In this document: positions 36,778-47,451 of the stretch, piece after piece | Layout: the number at the start of each line of letters is the position of its first letter | Numbering within the stretch: the stretch's first letter is position 1 | Origin: AP-15 sp963747735 | GTDB lineage: Bacteria; Pseudomonadota; Alphaproteobacteria; ATCC43930; CGMCC-115725 | Reading direction: 5' to 3' | Length of the DNA: 64,000 nt | Assembly: GCA_963747735.1 (NCBI GenBank) | Contig: CAVVGE010000004.1 | Coordinates: 434,001 to 498,000 of the forward strand | Program-made: the position numbers and the translations under genes | The notes under the pieces: model-generated | Database searches by the model: none | The model's input: only the letters and a program-made list of their open reading frames with translations | What the model was told of the DNA's origin: nothing

Positions 36778-38991
36778 ATGCCCGGCAGCCACGCCAGTTC
36801 CGCCGCCGCTCGGCAAATCCGGGTGCTGCTGCCGCTCCCGTTGCCGGCGGCGCTCGACTATCTCGCGCCCGGCGGGAAGGCGTCGCCCGAGCCCGGTGCC
36901 TTTGTCCGCGTGCCGCTCGGCCCGCAGCGGCTGGTCGGTGTGGTCTGGGACGATGCCGCGATCGCGATCCCGGCGGAGCGGGTAAAGCCGATCCTCGAAA
37001 CCCTGGCCGTGCCGGCGCTGCGCCCCGAATTGCGCCGGTTTGTCGATCGCGTGGCGCTCTACACGATGGCGCCGCCGGGTGCGGTGCTGCGCATGGCGAT
37101 GAGTGTCCGCGAAGCGTTGGAGCCGCCGCGGCCTCGCCGTGGCTGGGCGCTTTCAGCCGCGGGCCAAAAAGCGCTCGCCGCAGGACGGGCGCTGACGCCG
37201 GCGCGCAAACGGGTGATCGAGCTGCTGCGCGACGGGCCGCCGCTGCCGGCGATGGAAATTGCCCGGCTCGCTGGCTGCGGCACGGGCGTGATCCGCGACA
37301 TGGCGGCCCGCGGCTTGGTCGAGGAGCGTCTCGTTGCCGCCGCGGCGTCCGGTCCGTCGCCGCTCGACTGGCGGAAGTCGGGGATCGAGCTGACACCCGA
37401 CCAGAGCGCGGCGGCAAGCCACCTCGCCGGCCGGGTCGAGGCACGGGGCTTTGGCGTGACCTTGCTCGACGGGGTCACCGGGTCGGGCAAGACCGAGGCC
37501 TATTTCGCCGCGATCGCCGCGGCCTTGCGCGCGGGGCGTCAGGCGCTGGTGCTGCTGCCGGAGATTGCGCTCGGCGCGCAGTGGCTCGCGCGGTTCCGCG
37601 AGCGCTTTGGCGCGCCGCCGGCGCAATGGCATTCCGAGATCCCGATGGCCGAACGCCGCGACACCTGGCGCAGCGTCGCCGCGGGCCGGGTGCCGGTCGT
37701 CGTCGGCGCGCGCTCCGCGCTGTTTCTGCCGTTTCCCGATCTCGGGCTGATCGTTGTCGACGAGGAGCACGACCCCTCCTACAAGCAGGAGGACGGTGTC
37801 GCCTATCAGGCGCGCGATATGGCGGTGCTGCGCGCTTCGCTGGCGCAGATCCCGATTGTGCTGGTGTCGGCCACGCCGTCGCTCGAAACCGTGGTCAATG
37901 TCGACCGCGGCCGGTACCGGCGGGTGGCGCTGCCGCGGCGGCTGGCCGAGGCCGAATTGCCGGCGGTGCGGCTCGTCGATCTGCGGCGGGAGCCGATGGA
38001 GCGCGGCCGGTTCTTGTCGCCGCCGCTCGTCGCCGCGCTCGCCGCCACCTTCGCCGCCGGCGAGCAGGCATTGCTGTTTCTGAACCGGCGCGGCTACGCG
38101 CCATTGACCCTGTGCCGGGCCTGCGGCCATCGCTTCGAATGCCCGCGCTGCACCGCCTGGCTCGTCGATCACCGCTTTACCCATCGGCTCCTCTGCCACC
38201 ATTGCGGGCATCAGGAGCCGGTGCCGCCGCTTTGTCCGGAATGCCTGAGCGCGGGCGCCCTCGTCCCGTGCGGGCCAGGGGTCGAGCGGGTGGCGGAGGA
38301 GGCGGCGGCTTTGTTTCCCGATGCCCGCACCGCGCTGATGGTCAGCGACTTGCTGACCGGCCCGCGCGCCGCGGCCGATCTCGCTCAGGCGATGGTCGAG
38401 CGGCGCTATGACTTGCTGATCGGGACCCAGATCGTCGCCAAGGGCCACCATTTCCCGATGCTGACCCTGGTCGGCGTCGTCGATGCCGATCTGGGGCTCG
38501 CCGGCGGCGATTTGCGCGCCGCCGAGCGCACCTTTCAGCTGTTGCACCAGGTCGGCGGGCGCGCCGGGCGCGCCGAGCGCAAGGGGCGGGTGCTGATCCA
38601 GACCTATATGTCCGAGCAACCGGTGATGCAGGCGCTTGCCGCGGGCGACCGCGACCGGTTTCTCGAAGCCGAGGCGGCGGCGCGTCGCAGCGCCGGGCTG
38701 CCGCCCTTCGGCCGGCTCGCTGCGCTGATTGTCAGCGCCGACGATGCCGAGGCGAGCGACTTTGCCGCCGCAGCCCTGTCGCGCGCCGCTCCGCACATGC
38801 CGGGCGTCACCGTGCTCGGGCCGGCGCCGGCGCCGCTCGCGGTCCTGCGCGGCCGCCACCGCCGCCGCTTTCTCGTCAAGGCCGGCCGCGAGGTGAGCCT
38901 TCAGGCAGTGCTGCGCGACTGGCTCTCGCGGGTGCGCCTCGCCGGCTCGGCCCGCCTGCGCATCGACATCGACCCCTACAGCTTTTTGTGA
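36778..38991 (+). CDS. priA: primosomal helicase PriA
   Basis: Restarts stalled replication forks. ATG 36778 gives 737 residues: N-terminal 3'-DNA-binding domain (IRVLLPLPLPAALDYLAP, GAFVRVPLG), helicase P-loop LLDGVTGSGKTEAYF, DEEH box VVDEEHDPSYKQEDGVAYQARD, zinc-binding cysteines CRACGHRFECPRC and CHHCGHQEPVPPLCPEC, and GTQIVAKGHHFPMLTLV, QVGGRAGRAERKG. All intact. In related genomes priA leads toward the atp operon; here a restriction-modification island intervenes. Confidence 0.97.
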   Translation: MPGSHASSAAARQIRVLLPLPLPAALDYLAPGGKASPEPGAFVRVPLGPQRLVGVVWDDAAIAIPAERVKPILETLAVPALRPELRRFVDRVALYTMAPPGAVLRMAMSVREALEPPRPRRGWALSAAGQKALAAGRALTPARKRVIELLRDGPPLPAMEIARLAGCGTGVIRDMAARGLVEERLVAAAASGPSPLDWRKSGIELTPDQSAAASHLAGRVEARGFGVTLLDGVTGSGKTEAYFAAIAAALRAGRQALVLLPEIALGAQWLARFRERFGAPPAQWHSEIPMAERRDTWRSVAAGRVPVVVGARSALFLPFPDLGLIVVDEEHDPSYKQEDGVAYQARDMAVLRASLAQIPIVLVSATPSLETVVNVDRGRYRRVALPRRLAEAELPAVRLVDLRREPMERGRFLSPPLVAALAATFAAGEQALLFLNRRGYAPLTLCRACGHRFECPRCTAWLVDHRFTHRLLCHHCGHQEPVPPLCPECLSAGALVPCGPGVERVAEEAAALFPDARTALMVSDLLTGPRAAADLAQAMVERRYDLLIGTQIVAKGHHFPMLTLVGVVDADLGLAGGDLRAAERTFQLLHQVGGRAGRAERKGRVLIQTYMSEQPVMQALAAGDRDRFLEAEAAARRSAGLPPFGRLAALIVSADDAEASDFAAAALSRAAPHMPGVTVLGPAPAPLAVLRGRHRRRFLVKAGREVSLQAVLRDWLSRVRLAGSARLRIDIDPYSFL

Positions 38992-39139
38992 CCTCGGCCC
39001 GGCGCTCGGGCGCTCCTCGTTTACGATGTTCGCGGAGGTTGCAATAAAGTCAGCGAGCGATGCAGATCGCGAGGGTCGGAGGTAGACCTTCTGCGAGGAA
39101 TGTCGCATTTTGCGGCATAACGACCCTGCATCTCGTCCC

Positions 39140-39715
39140 GGCTGAGCTTCAGCGGCTCTACCATGTCCACAAGGCGAAATGCGGCTGGCGTCCTGCAGAC
39201 CGCCTGCGCCGGAGAGCGGGCCGATGTCATTGCTGTGCTGCGCGAGTTCAGGCTCTTCAGATCGGAGATACGAATGCAGGGCGGCAACCGCTCGCCTATT
39301 TCCCGGAGACTGGACGGAGTTTTTTCGCTTGAGGTTGGCAGGAAAAGCGCCGCGCGACTACGATCTTGATCGATGACCGGCGATGCGAGAGCCCGACCCG
39401 TCACGTCGATTGCTTCAAGGGTCGGGTCGCGCGAGAAATCGAGTGGAGCAACAAGGATCCGTTCTTCGATCGAGATCTCAATAACTTTCGTCTACTGTTG
39501 GAGTTCCGCGCTATCGACGTCGGCGTTAGTGTAATCCGCGGCTCGGAGCTGCAGAAGATTTTCAACGCTCTCGGCAAAGGGGCGTCCTATGCGCGGGCGA
39601 CCCCTGATCACGAAAGGCTTGTCCCCAGATAATGATGGCGCGGTCGCGGGGATGTCCGGTGCTGACATTTGCGATTCGGAGCACCTTTATGTGGGGGAAT
39701 CATCGCGTTGACTCC
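39140..39715 (+). pseudogene. decayed BglII-family restriction endonuclease
   Basis: Family-like pieces lie in order but in different frames: ELQRLYHVHKA, RNAAGVLQTACAGERADVIAVLREFRLFRSEIRMQGGNRSPISRRLD, LAGKAPRDYDLD, VDCFKGRVAREIEWSNKDPFFDRDLNNFRLLLEFRAIDVGV, LGKGASYARATPDHERLVPR, and RGCPVLTFAIRSTF. These match the conserved course of BglII/BstYI-type enzymes, including the ExxWSNKDPFFDRDL active-site region. At least three or four frame changes are needed, too many for a working gene. Confidence 0.78.
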
Positions 39716-39737
39716 CTAATTGACTGAGAATCCGTGT

Positions 39738-40439
39738 CTATGCCGCGCGCGCGGCGATGCGCCGGAGGGCATCAAGAGATAGCGAATCTTTCTTTTCGGC
39801 CTCTTTGGGGACTGGCGCCTGACCGCGCATTTTTCTGGCGGCGTTAATTTCTTTGGCCTTCACCTTTGGCGCTTGTGACTCCGGCGGATACGCATCGACG
39901 ATCCACTTCTCAGGCTCGATCCCAATGACTACAAGGGGAACGATCAAGGTCAGCCTCGATCGCTCAAGCTCCCTGACTGCGCGCTCATAATAGGCTATGT
40001 TGCCGCCTGTGATTGCCGCAAATTTCTTGGTGCAGACCACTTGTATCCCCACGTCGGCGTGTTCCTGAGCAAGAGAAATCGCCATCTTGTAGACGTCGTA
40101 GGCATAGCGCGCGACGTTGCCGAACTGAACCTCGACTTCGATACGCGCTTTCCTAAAATCCGAACGAAGCTGACTTCTGTGTTCTTTGTCGCCTTTATCG
40201 GTCTCAATTATCAGCGGATGCCAATCCCAATCCCGTTTGACGCAAAGCTCGTTATCAAGCCATCCGTTCATCGCGCCTGGAGCGATGACGTGCTGTGCCG
40301 ATGTAGTTTTGACCTTAGAGGCGCGATATGGCGGCAATCCCGCCAGTACATCTTGAAACTCTTTGAACGCCGCGCCAAAATGCGGACTTTCGAGAATGTC
40401 CTTGCCATTTCGGTGACTGAAAACGTCAACTATCTTCAT
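39738..40439 (-). CDS. BglII-like type II restriction endonuclease
   Basis: 233 residues, intact. LRSDFRKARIEVEVQFGN contains Asp94, Glu103 and Gln105, the same spacing as the BglII catalytic Asp84, Glu93 and Gln95, all shifted by ten. Other blocks, MNGWLDNELCVKRDWDWHP and YYERAVRELERSRLTLIVPLVVIG, fit the family. It should cleave DNA at a GATC-centred site such as AGATCT or RGATCY, but specificity is inferred only. The ATG overlaps the methyltransferase stop as ATGA. Base composition is AT-richer than the core. Confidence 0.75.
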   Translation of the reverse strand: MKIVDVFSHRNGKDILESPHFGAAFKEFQDVLAGLPPYRASKVKTTSAQHVIAPGAMNGWLDNELCVKRDWDWHPLIIETDKGDKEHRSQLRSDFRKARIEVEVQFGNVARYAYDVYKMAISLAQEHADVGIQVVCTKKFAAITGGNIAYYERAVRELERSRLTLIVPLVVIGIEPEKWIVDAYPPESQAPKVKAKEINAARKMRGQAPVPKEAEKKDSLSLDALRRIAARAA

Positions 40440-41308
40440 CGATGACCGCCATAGGGCAGCGACGGATTGTAAACCGGCTTATTCATTGGCCGCGTCTTGA
40501 GCCTGCCAGCTTGAAAATCGCGCACGCGCTGCCGGGCAATATCGACGTATGCCCGCTCGGTATCGCAGCCGTATCCGAAGCGATCGTGTTTGATGGCAGC
40601 GATCACAGTTGACCCGACGCCGACATAGGGATCAAAGACGGCATCGCCAGGAACTGTCATTGACAGAACAAGCCGCTCGACCAATTCGACCGGGAATTGG
40701 CAGGGATGAATGGTTTTTTCGACATGGTTATTCTTAACATTCGGGAAAACCCACACATCGCCAGGATTTTTGCCGAGCGGATTGCCCGACAACTCGCCGG
40801 CCTTCGGCCCCTTGAAATACTTCTTGCCCGGATATTTCGACGGTACGCGGATTTGGTCGAGATCAAAAGCGTAATCGTCGCCTTTGGTGAACCAAAGGAT
40901 CGTCTCGTGCCGACCCGATAGCCGCTTTGTGCAATGCAACCCATGCTCAAAGTGCCAGATAATCCGATTGCGTAGCTTAAGTCCGTGCGCCTTGAACACA
41001 GGATAAAGCAGGGCGTCGAGCGGAAATATCTCGCCGTCCTGGACGTGATTACCGACTTGCCAGCACAGGGAACCGTTAGGGTGCAGCAGGCGCACGCATT
41101 CGGAAATCGTACGCTTTTGGTTCTCGACGTAGGCATGAAGCGGCGTCCGCCGCTCATAAGCCTTACCGATGTTGTAGGGCGGCGATGTGACGATCAGCTT
41201 GATGCTTCCGCTGGTGAGGGGCCGCATAAAATCCAGATTATCGCAGCAGGACAGCACGACCTCGGCTGACGAATTGTGGAAATTGAGTGTGAGCGCGCGG
41301 CTTGCCAT
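40436..41308 (-). CDS. DNA methyltransferase, beta class, SPPY type
   Basis: Modification partner of the endonuclease. ATG 41308 is chosen since GGGGGAA precedes it; 290 residues. Motif IV TSPPYNIG at 41-48 comes before motif I FDPYVGVGST at 225-234, the beta-class order. SPPY favours N4-cytosine methylation over N6-adenine, in line with BglII's own methylase. Between them lie a variable target-recognition region and TIHPCQFPVELVERL. A longer start at 41431 would overlap the MT-A70 fragment. Confidence 0.85.
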   Translation of the reverse strand: MASRALTLNFHNSSAEVVLSCCDNLDFMRPLTSGSIKLIVTSPPYNIGKAYERRTPLHAYVENQKRTISECVRLLHPNGSLCWQVGNHVQDGEIFPLDALLYPVFKAHGLKLRNRIIWHFEHGLHCTKRLSGRHETILWFTKGDDYAFDLDQIRVPSKYPGKKYFKGPKAGELSGNPLGKNPGDVWVFPNVKNNHVEKTIHPCQFPVELVERLVLSMTVPGDAVFDPYVGVGSTVIAAIKHDRFGYGCDTERAYVDIARQRVRDFQAGRLKTRPMNKPVYNPSLPYGGHR

Positions 41309-41336
41309 AGCAGTCAATTCCCCCTGTCGCTCGTAT

Positions 41337-41687
41337 TTAGAAGCGCGCAACGACCTTGCCCGGCGTTGCCGCTGTTGGCGGGCTGCGCCGCCGACGTTTG
41401 ATCGCCGAAATCGGAAGTGCGGCGATCTCATCCGTCGTCAGCGTGCCGTAGCGCGACAGCCGGCGGTGCTCCGGAGCCATCTTGCCGGTGCGGTTTGCGA
41501 ACCGCCACGGCGGGTCGGCGAGAATTGCTCCGAATCGCCGCCCGGAAGCGAATTCGCCGAGATCGACGGAGGCGACGGTCCTGGTTGAAGCCGTCGGGTG
41601 GGACTGTTGCCCCGTTTGGTCGGACCACCGCAAGAGAGGGAGTGCGTGACCGTGCTGCCCCCGGCTGTCCGTGCTTCGCTGTTTCAC
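41337..41687 (-). pseudogene. MT-A70 family adenine methylase, N-terminal fragment
   Basis: RFGAILADPPWRFANRTGKM and SRYGTLTTDEIAALPISAI are the N-terminal part of MT-A70 DNA adenine methylases, with the DPPW catalytic motif at 58-61. Homology ends near 41400, where the protein should continue toward HLYLWVPN; the remaining residues (KRRRRSPPTAATPGKVVARF) are unrelated. About half of the enzyme is gone. Such genes pair with BglII-family nucleases, so this is probably the old partner of the decayed nuclease. Confidence 0.78.
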
Positions 41688-41722
41688 AGGACCTCTCTGC
41701 TATCGAGTTCCGATTCCGTTCT

Positions 41723-41752
41723 TATATATCATCACGGGATCGTGGCGATCAA
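41723..41752 (-). promoter_or_regulatory. possible promoter of the restriction-modification genes
   Basis: On the minus strand TTGATC (41747-41752) and TATATA (41723-41728) are 18 bases apart, 36 bases before the MT-A70 fragment start. It may now drive the methyltransferase and endonuclease downstream. Confidence 0.4.
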
Positions 41753-42126
41753 TAACATATCAAAACGAGAATCATCGCCGCATCCCGGACCCGATTCGAC
41801 AGCCCGGCGTTCTTAGCATATTCAGAATTGAACCACCAGATAATGTGTGTCCGGTGGAGTGACCTCCGCCATTTAGCGGCTATGGCGAGCTGGCCGGCTT
41901 GGCCCGCGCTGCAATCCGGCGATGGGACCCGGGCGCAAAATCGACATCGGCACGATTGGCCGCAGCGACCCGCAGCCTCTGTGCCAGCGGCGAGGGTTGC
42001 GCCGGGTTCAGCTCTGTGTTAGGCAACCGCCCCGGCGCTGTTGCGGTGACGCGCCGCCGCGACCCGAAAACCATCAGGTATTGCGCGCGCTTTCGGTAGC
42101 TTGCGGCGATCGAGGACTGCCCCACC
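41753..42126. other. gene-free stretch before the ATP synthase operon
   Basis: About 370 bases with no supportable gene. The left part is AT-richer and belongs to the island; from about 41880 it is GC-rich again and probably contains the atp promoter, but no clear -35/-10 pair or ribosome site stands out beyond a purine-rich segment near the TTG start at 42127. Confidence 0.5.
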
Positions 42127-42687
42127 TTGGCTTCTGAAACGACAGGCGTTTCCGCCTTGGCCGAACGTTACGCGGCGGCGTTGTTCGATATCGCCGACGA
42201 GCGCCGCACGCTCGACGAGGTCGCCTCCGATTTGCGCCAGCTGCGGGCCATGCTGACCGCGAGCGCCGACCTCATGCGCCTGGTGCGCAGCCCGATCCTG
42301 TCGCGCTCGGCGCAAGCAAAGGCGATCACCGCCGTGGCCGAGCGCGCCGGCCTGTCGCGCCTGGTGCGCGATTTTCTCGCGGTCGTCGCCAAGAACCGGC
42401 GCCTCTTTGCTGTGCCGGCGATGATCGAGGCCTATCTCGCCCAGCTCGCCGCACGGCGCGGCGAGGTCACCGCCGAAATCACCTCGGCCCAAAGCTTGAG
42501 CGAAGCCCAGCTCGCCGCGCTCGGCGACCAGCTGCGCCACACCGTCGGCCGCCGTGTCGCGCTCGATGTGCGGGTCGATCCGGATTTGATTGGCGGAATG
42601 ATCGTCAAGGTCGGCTCGCGCATGGTCGACAGCTCGCTCAAGAGCCAGCTGCATCGTTTGCAAATAGCGCTCAAAGCCACCGGCTGA
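42127..42687 (+). CDS. atpH: F1 ATP synthase delta subunit AtpH
   Basis: Peripheral stalk subunit joining F1 to the b subunits. TTG 42127 starts 186 residues: SALAERYAAALFDIADERRTLDEVASDL, a helical domain, and C-terminal VALDVRVDPDLIGGMIVKVGSRMVDSSLKSQLHRLQIAL, the family signature. Length is normal. It opens the atpHAGDC operon, 10 bases before atpA. The Fo genes are not in this window, as is usual in alphaproteobacteria. Confidence 0.95.
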   Translation: MASETTGVSALAERYAAALFDIADERRTLDEVASDLRQLRAMLTASADLMRLVRSPILSRSAQAKAITAVAERAGLSRLVRDFLAVVAKNRRLFAVPAMIEAYLAQLAARRGEVTAEITSAQSLSEAQLAALGDQLRHTVGRRVALDVRVDPDLIGGMIVKVGSRMVDSSLKSQLHRLQIALKATG

Positions 42688-42697
42688 AGGGGTTTTT

Positions 42698-44227
<1,530 letters not shown>

Positions 44228-44266
44228 TCATGGCTTCGCCCTTTCCGTCCCGCAGCCGAGGCCAAA

Positions 44267-44386
44267 CCCCTCACCCTGCCCTCTCCCCCGGCGCGGGGGA
44301 GAGGGTTGCTCTTCGATTTGTTTTGCAATCTCTACTTCTTCTCCCTCGCCCCCCGCGTTCGGGGGGAGAGGGTAGGGGTGAGGGGG
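44267..44386. repeat. palindromic repeat between atpA and atpG
   Basis: Outer arms CCCCTCACCCTGCCCTCTCC and GGGGAGAGGGTAGGGGTGAG are inverted repeats; each arm also forms its own hairpin (CCCTCTCCCCC/GGGGGAGAGGG and CCCTCGCCCCCC/GGGGGGAGAGGG). It is built like the element inside mnmE. In the mRNA it could stabilise, attenuate or end transcription between atpA and atpG. Confidence 0.85.
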
Positions 44387-44426
44387 GCAGCTGCGGCCTT
44401 GGATCAGCTTCGCGCCCTAGTCCGTC

Positions 44427-45316
44427 ATGCCGAGCCTGAAGGACCTGCGGCTGCGCATCCGCAGCGTGCGCTCGACGCAAAAGATCACCGCGGCGATGAA
44501 GGTCGTCGCCGCCTCGCGATTGCGCCGGGCACAGGAGCAGGCCGAGGCGGCGCGGCCCTATGCCCAGCGCATGGAGCGGGTGCTGGCCTCGCTGGCCGAG
44601 CGCATGACCATGCTGCCCGGCGCCCCGCCGCTCCTCGTCGGCACCGGCCGCGACGAGACGCATCTCGTCGTCGTCGCCTCCTCCGACCGCGGTCTCGCCG
44701 GCGGGTTCAATGCCTCGATCCTGCGCGAGGCGCGGCGCCGCATCCGCGACCTCGAAGCCGCCGGCAAACGGGTCATGCTGCTGACCATCGGGCGCAAGGG
44801 CCGCGACGGGCTGCGCCGCGACTATGGCCAGCTGATCCACGACAGCCTGACCGAGATCGGCCGCCGGCGGCTCTCCTTCGACGAGGCGCGCGACATCGCC
44901 GAGCGCGTCCTGGTGCTCTACCAGGCGGGCGGGTTCGATACCTGCACGATCGTCTACAACCGTTTCCGCTCGGCGATCACCCAGATCGTCACCGTGCAGC
45001 AGCTGATCCCGTTCGCGCCGGCGGTGGCTCGGAACGGGAGCCGGCGGTGTCCACCGGCGGCGGCGTCTACGAATTCGAGCCGTCCGAGGAGGAGATCCTC
45101 GCCGAGCTGCTGCCGCAGAACCTCGCGGTGCAAATCTTCACCGCCTTGCTGGAGAACGCGGCGAGCGAGCAAGGGGCGCGGATGACGGCGATGGACAACG
45201 CGACCCGCAACGCCGGCGACATGATCGACCGCCTCACCCTCAACTACAACCGCACCCGCCAGGCCGCCATCACCAAGGAGCTGATCGAGATCATCTCCGG
45301 CGCCGAGGCCCTGTAA
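44427..45316 (+). CDS. atpG: F1 ATP synthase gamma subunit AtpG, frameshifted
   Basis: Rotor shaft of F1. MPSLKDLRLRIRSVRSTQKITAAMKVVAASRLRRAQ and SSDRGLAGGFNASI are in one frame up to about LIPFAPAVA; then STGGGVYEFEPSEEEILAELLPQNL and SEQGARMTAMDNATRNAGDMIDRLTLNYNRTRQAAITKELIEIISGAEAL follow in another. Length is 3n+2, consistent with one G missing at about 45031. Both termini, which form the coiled coil, are fully conserved. The gene is needed for ATP synthase, so the break is suspect. Confidence 0.92.
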
Positions 45317-45336
45317 AGCACGGAGAAGTCGCCGCC

Positions 45337-46761
45337 ATGGCCAGGAACACCATCGGCACCATCACCCAAATCATCGGCGCCGTCGTCGATGTCCATTTCG
45401 ACGGCGAATTGCCGGCGATCCTCTCGGCGCTCTCGGTCGATAACGCCGGCCGCCGGCTGGTGCTCGAAGTGGCGCTGCAGCTCGGCGAAAACACCGTCCG
45501 CACGGTGGCGATGGACACCACCGACGGGCTGGTGCGCGGCGCCCAGGCGATCGATACCGGGGCGCCGATCATGATGCCGGTCGGCCCCGAGACCCTGGGC
45601 CGCATTTTGAACGTGATCGGCGAGCCCGTGGATGAACGCGGGCCGATCGTGACCAAGAGCCGCTTGCCGATCCATCGGGCGGCGCCCGCATTCATCGACC
45701 AATCGACCGAGGCCGAGATCCTGGTCACCGGGATCAAGGTGGTCGATCTCCTTGCCCCTTACGCCAAGGGCGGCAAGGTCGGGCTGTTCGGCGGCGCCGG
45801 TGTCGGCAAGACCGTGATCATCATGGAATTGATCAACAACATCGCCAAGGCGCATGGCGGCTATTCGGTCTTTGCCGGGGTCGGCGAGCGCACCCGCGAG
45901 GGCAACGACCTCTATCACGAGATGATGGAATCGGGCGTCATCACCAAGGACGGGCCGGGCTCCAAGGCGGCGCTCGTCTATGGCCAGATGAACGAGCCGC
46001 CGGGGGCGCGCGCCCGCGTCGGGCTTTCGGGGCTCACCGTCGCCGAATACTTCCGCGACGAGGAAGGCCAGGACGTGCTGTTCTTTGTCGACAACATCTT
46101 TCGCTTTACGCAGGCGGGCTCCGAGGTGTCGGCGCTGTTGGGACGCATTCCCTCGGCGGTCGGCTATCAGCCGACCCTGGCGACCGACATGGGCATGTTG
46201 CAGGAGCGGATCACGACGACCAAGAAGGGCTCGATCACCTCGGTCCAGGCGATCTATGTGCCGGCGGACGATCTGACCGACCCGGCGCCCGCCACCTCTT
46301 TTGCGCATCTCGACGCGACCACGGTGTTGTCGCGCCAAATCGCCGAGCTCGGCATCTATCCGGCGGTCGACCCGCTCGATTCGACCTCGCGCATGCTCGA
46401 TCCGCGCATCGTCGGCGACGACCACTACCAGGTCGCGCGCGACGTGCAGCGAGTGTTGCAGACGTACAAATCCTTGCAGGACATCATCGCGATCCTCGGC
46501 ATGGACGAGCTTTCCGAAGAAGACAGATTGACCGTCGCCCGCGCCCGCAAAATCCAGCGCTTTCTGTCGCAGCCCTTTCATGTCGCCGAGGTCTTCACCG
46601 GCACGCCCGGCGTCTTTGTCGGCCTCGAAGACACGATCAAGGGGTTCAAGGGGATCGTCGCCGGCGATTACGACGACATGCCGGAAAGCTCGTTCTACAT
46701 GGTCGGCACCATCGAGGAAGCGGTCGAGAAGGCGCGCAAGATGGCCGCCGAGGCCGCCTGA
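45337..46761 (+). CDS. atpD: F1 ATP synthase beta subunit AtpD
   Basis: Catalytic subunit of F1. 474 residues: GTITQIIGAVVDVHFDGELPAI, P-loop GLFGGAGVGKTV near 150-160, catalytic glutamate in GVGERTREGNDLYHEM, Walker B VLFFVDNIFRFTQAGSEVSALLGR, and YVPADDLTDPAPATSFAHLDATTVLSR, SYSL-region intact. Frame and length are normal. Followed by a dispersed repeat before atpC. Confidence 0.98.
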   Translation: MARNTIGTITQIIGAVVDVHFDGELPAILSALSVDNAGRRLVLEVALQLGENTVRTVAMDTTDGLVRGAQAIDTGAPIMMPVGPETLGRILNVIGEPVDERGPIVTKSRLPIHRAAPAFIDQSTEAEILVTGIKVVDLLAPYAKGGKVGLFGGAGVGKTVIIMELINNIAKAHGGYSVFAGVGERTREGNDLYHEMMESGVITKDGPGSKAALVYGQMNEPPGARARVGLSGLTVAEYFRDEEGQDVLFFVDNIFRFTQAGSEVSALLGRIPSAVGYQPTLATDMGMLQERITTTKKGSITSVQAIYVPADDLTDPAPATSFAHLDATTVLSRQIAELGIYPAVDPLDSTSRMLDPRIVGDDHYQVARDVQRVLQTYKSLQDIIAILGMDELSEEDRLTVARARKIQRFLSQPFHVAEVFTGTPGVFVGLEDTIKGFKGIVAGDYDDMPESSFYMVGTIEEAVEKARKMAAEAA

Positions 46762-46778
46762 TGCCCGACCGTTTTTTG

Positions 46779-46922
46779 GTCATTCCGGGGCGTGGCAGCG
46801 CCGCGAGCCCGGAACCCACGCACCCCGACATAGGAAAGGGAGGCGCCGCCGCCCGCGCGCATCGGCCTCGGCACGGTGTTCATAGGTTCCGGCCCCGACC
46901 CCGCGGGTCGTCCCGGAATGAC
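46779..46922. repeat. dispersed palindromic repeat, copy 2
   Basis: Same family as 3704-3825 in reverse orientation: ends GTCATTCCGGGGCG and GTCCCGGAATGAC, with GAGCCCGGAACCCACGCACC and GTTCATAGGTTCCGGCCCC inside. The central part differs and is 20 bases longer. It lies in the atpD-atpC gap, inside the operon. Confidence 0.85.
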
Positions 46923-46936
46923 CGGGGAGCACATTG

Positions 46937-47392
46937 ATGCCGGACCGGGTCCAGTTTGAATTGGTGACGCCGGAAGCGCTCGTGCTGTCCGAGCCGGTCG
47001 AGATGGTGGTGGTGCCCGGCACCGAGGGCAATTTCGGCGTGCTGCCGGGGCATTCGCTCCTAATCTCGACGATCCGGCCCGGGGTGATCGAGGTCTATGA
47101 GGGGCGGACCGTCACCCGGCGCATTTTTGTCGTCGGCGGCATTGCCGAGGTGACGCCCGAGCGCTGCACCGTGCTGGCCGCCGAGGCGGCCGCGCCGGAA
47201 GCGCTCGATCGCGGCCGGATCGAGGGTGAGCTCGCGGCGATCGAGGGCAATCTGCCGAGCCTGCGCGAGCAGGTGGGGCGCGCCGCCGGCACCGATCGCG
47301 AGCGCCTCCTGGCCGAATTGCGCGGCCTCGAACGCGACGCCGCCATCGCCCGCGCCAAATTGCAGGCGCTGAGCGAAGCCGCGCCGCATTGA
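46937..47392 (+). CDS. atpC: F1 ATP synthase epsilon subunit AtpC
   Basis: Regulatory subunit of F1. ATG 46937 (MPDRVQFELVTPEALVLSEPVEMVVVPGTEGNFGVLPGHSLLIS) is preferred to the TTG just before it; 151 residues. The beta-sandwich ends near VVGGIAEVTPERCTVLAAEA and a helical C-terminal domain follows (LERDAAIARAKLQALSEAAPH). Length and motifs are normal. Last gene of the operon. Confidence 0.95.
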   Translation: MPDRVQFELVTPEALVLSEPVEMVVVPGTEGNFGVLPGHSLLISTIRPGVIEVYEGRTVTRRIFVVGGIAEVTPERCTVLAAEAAAPEALDRGRIEGELAAIEGNLPSLREQVGRAAGTDRERLLAELRGLERDAAIARAKLQALSEAAPH

Positions 47393-47451
47393 CGCGCTTC
47401 GAGCGCATCGAGGATCATCCGGTCATGGGAGGCGCCCGGACCTCGCCATGG

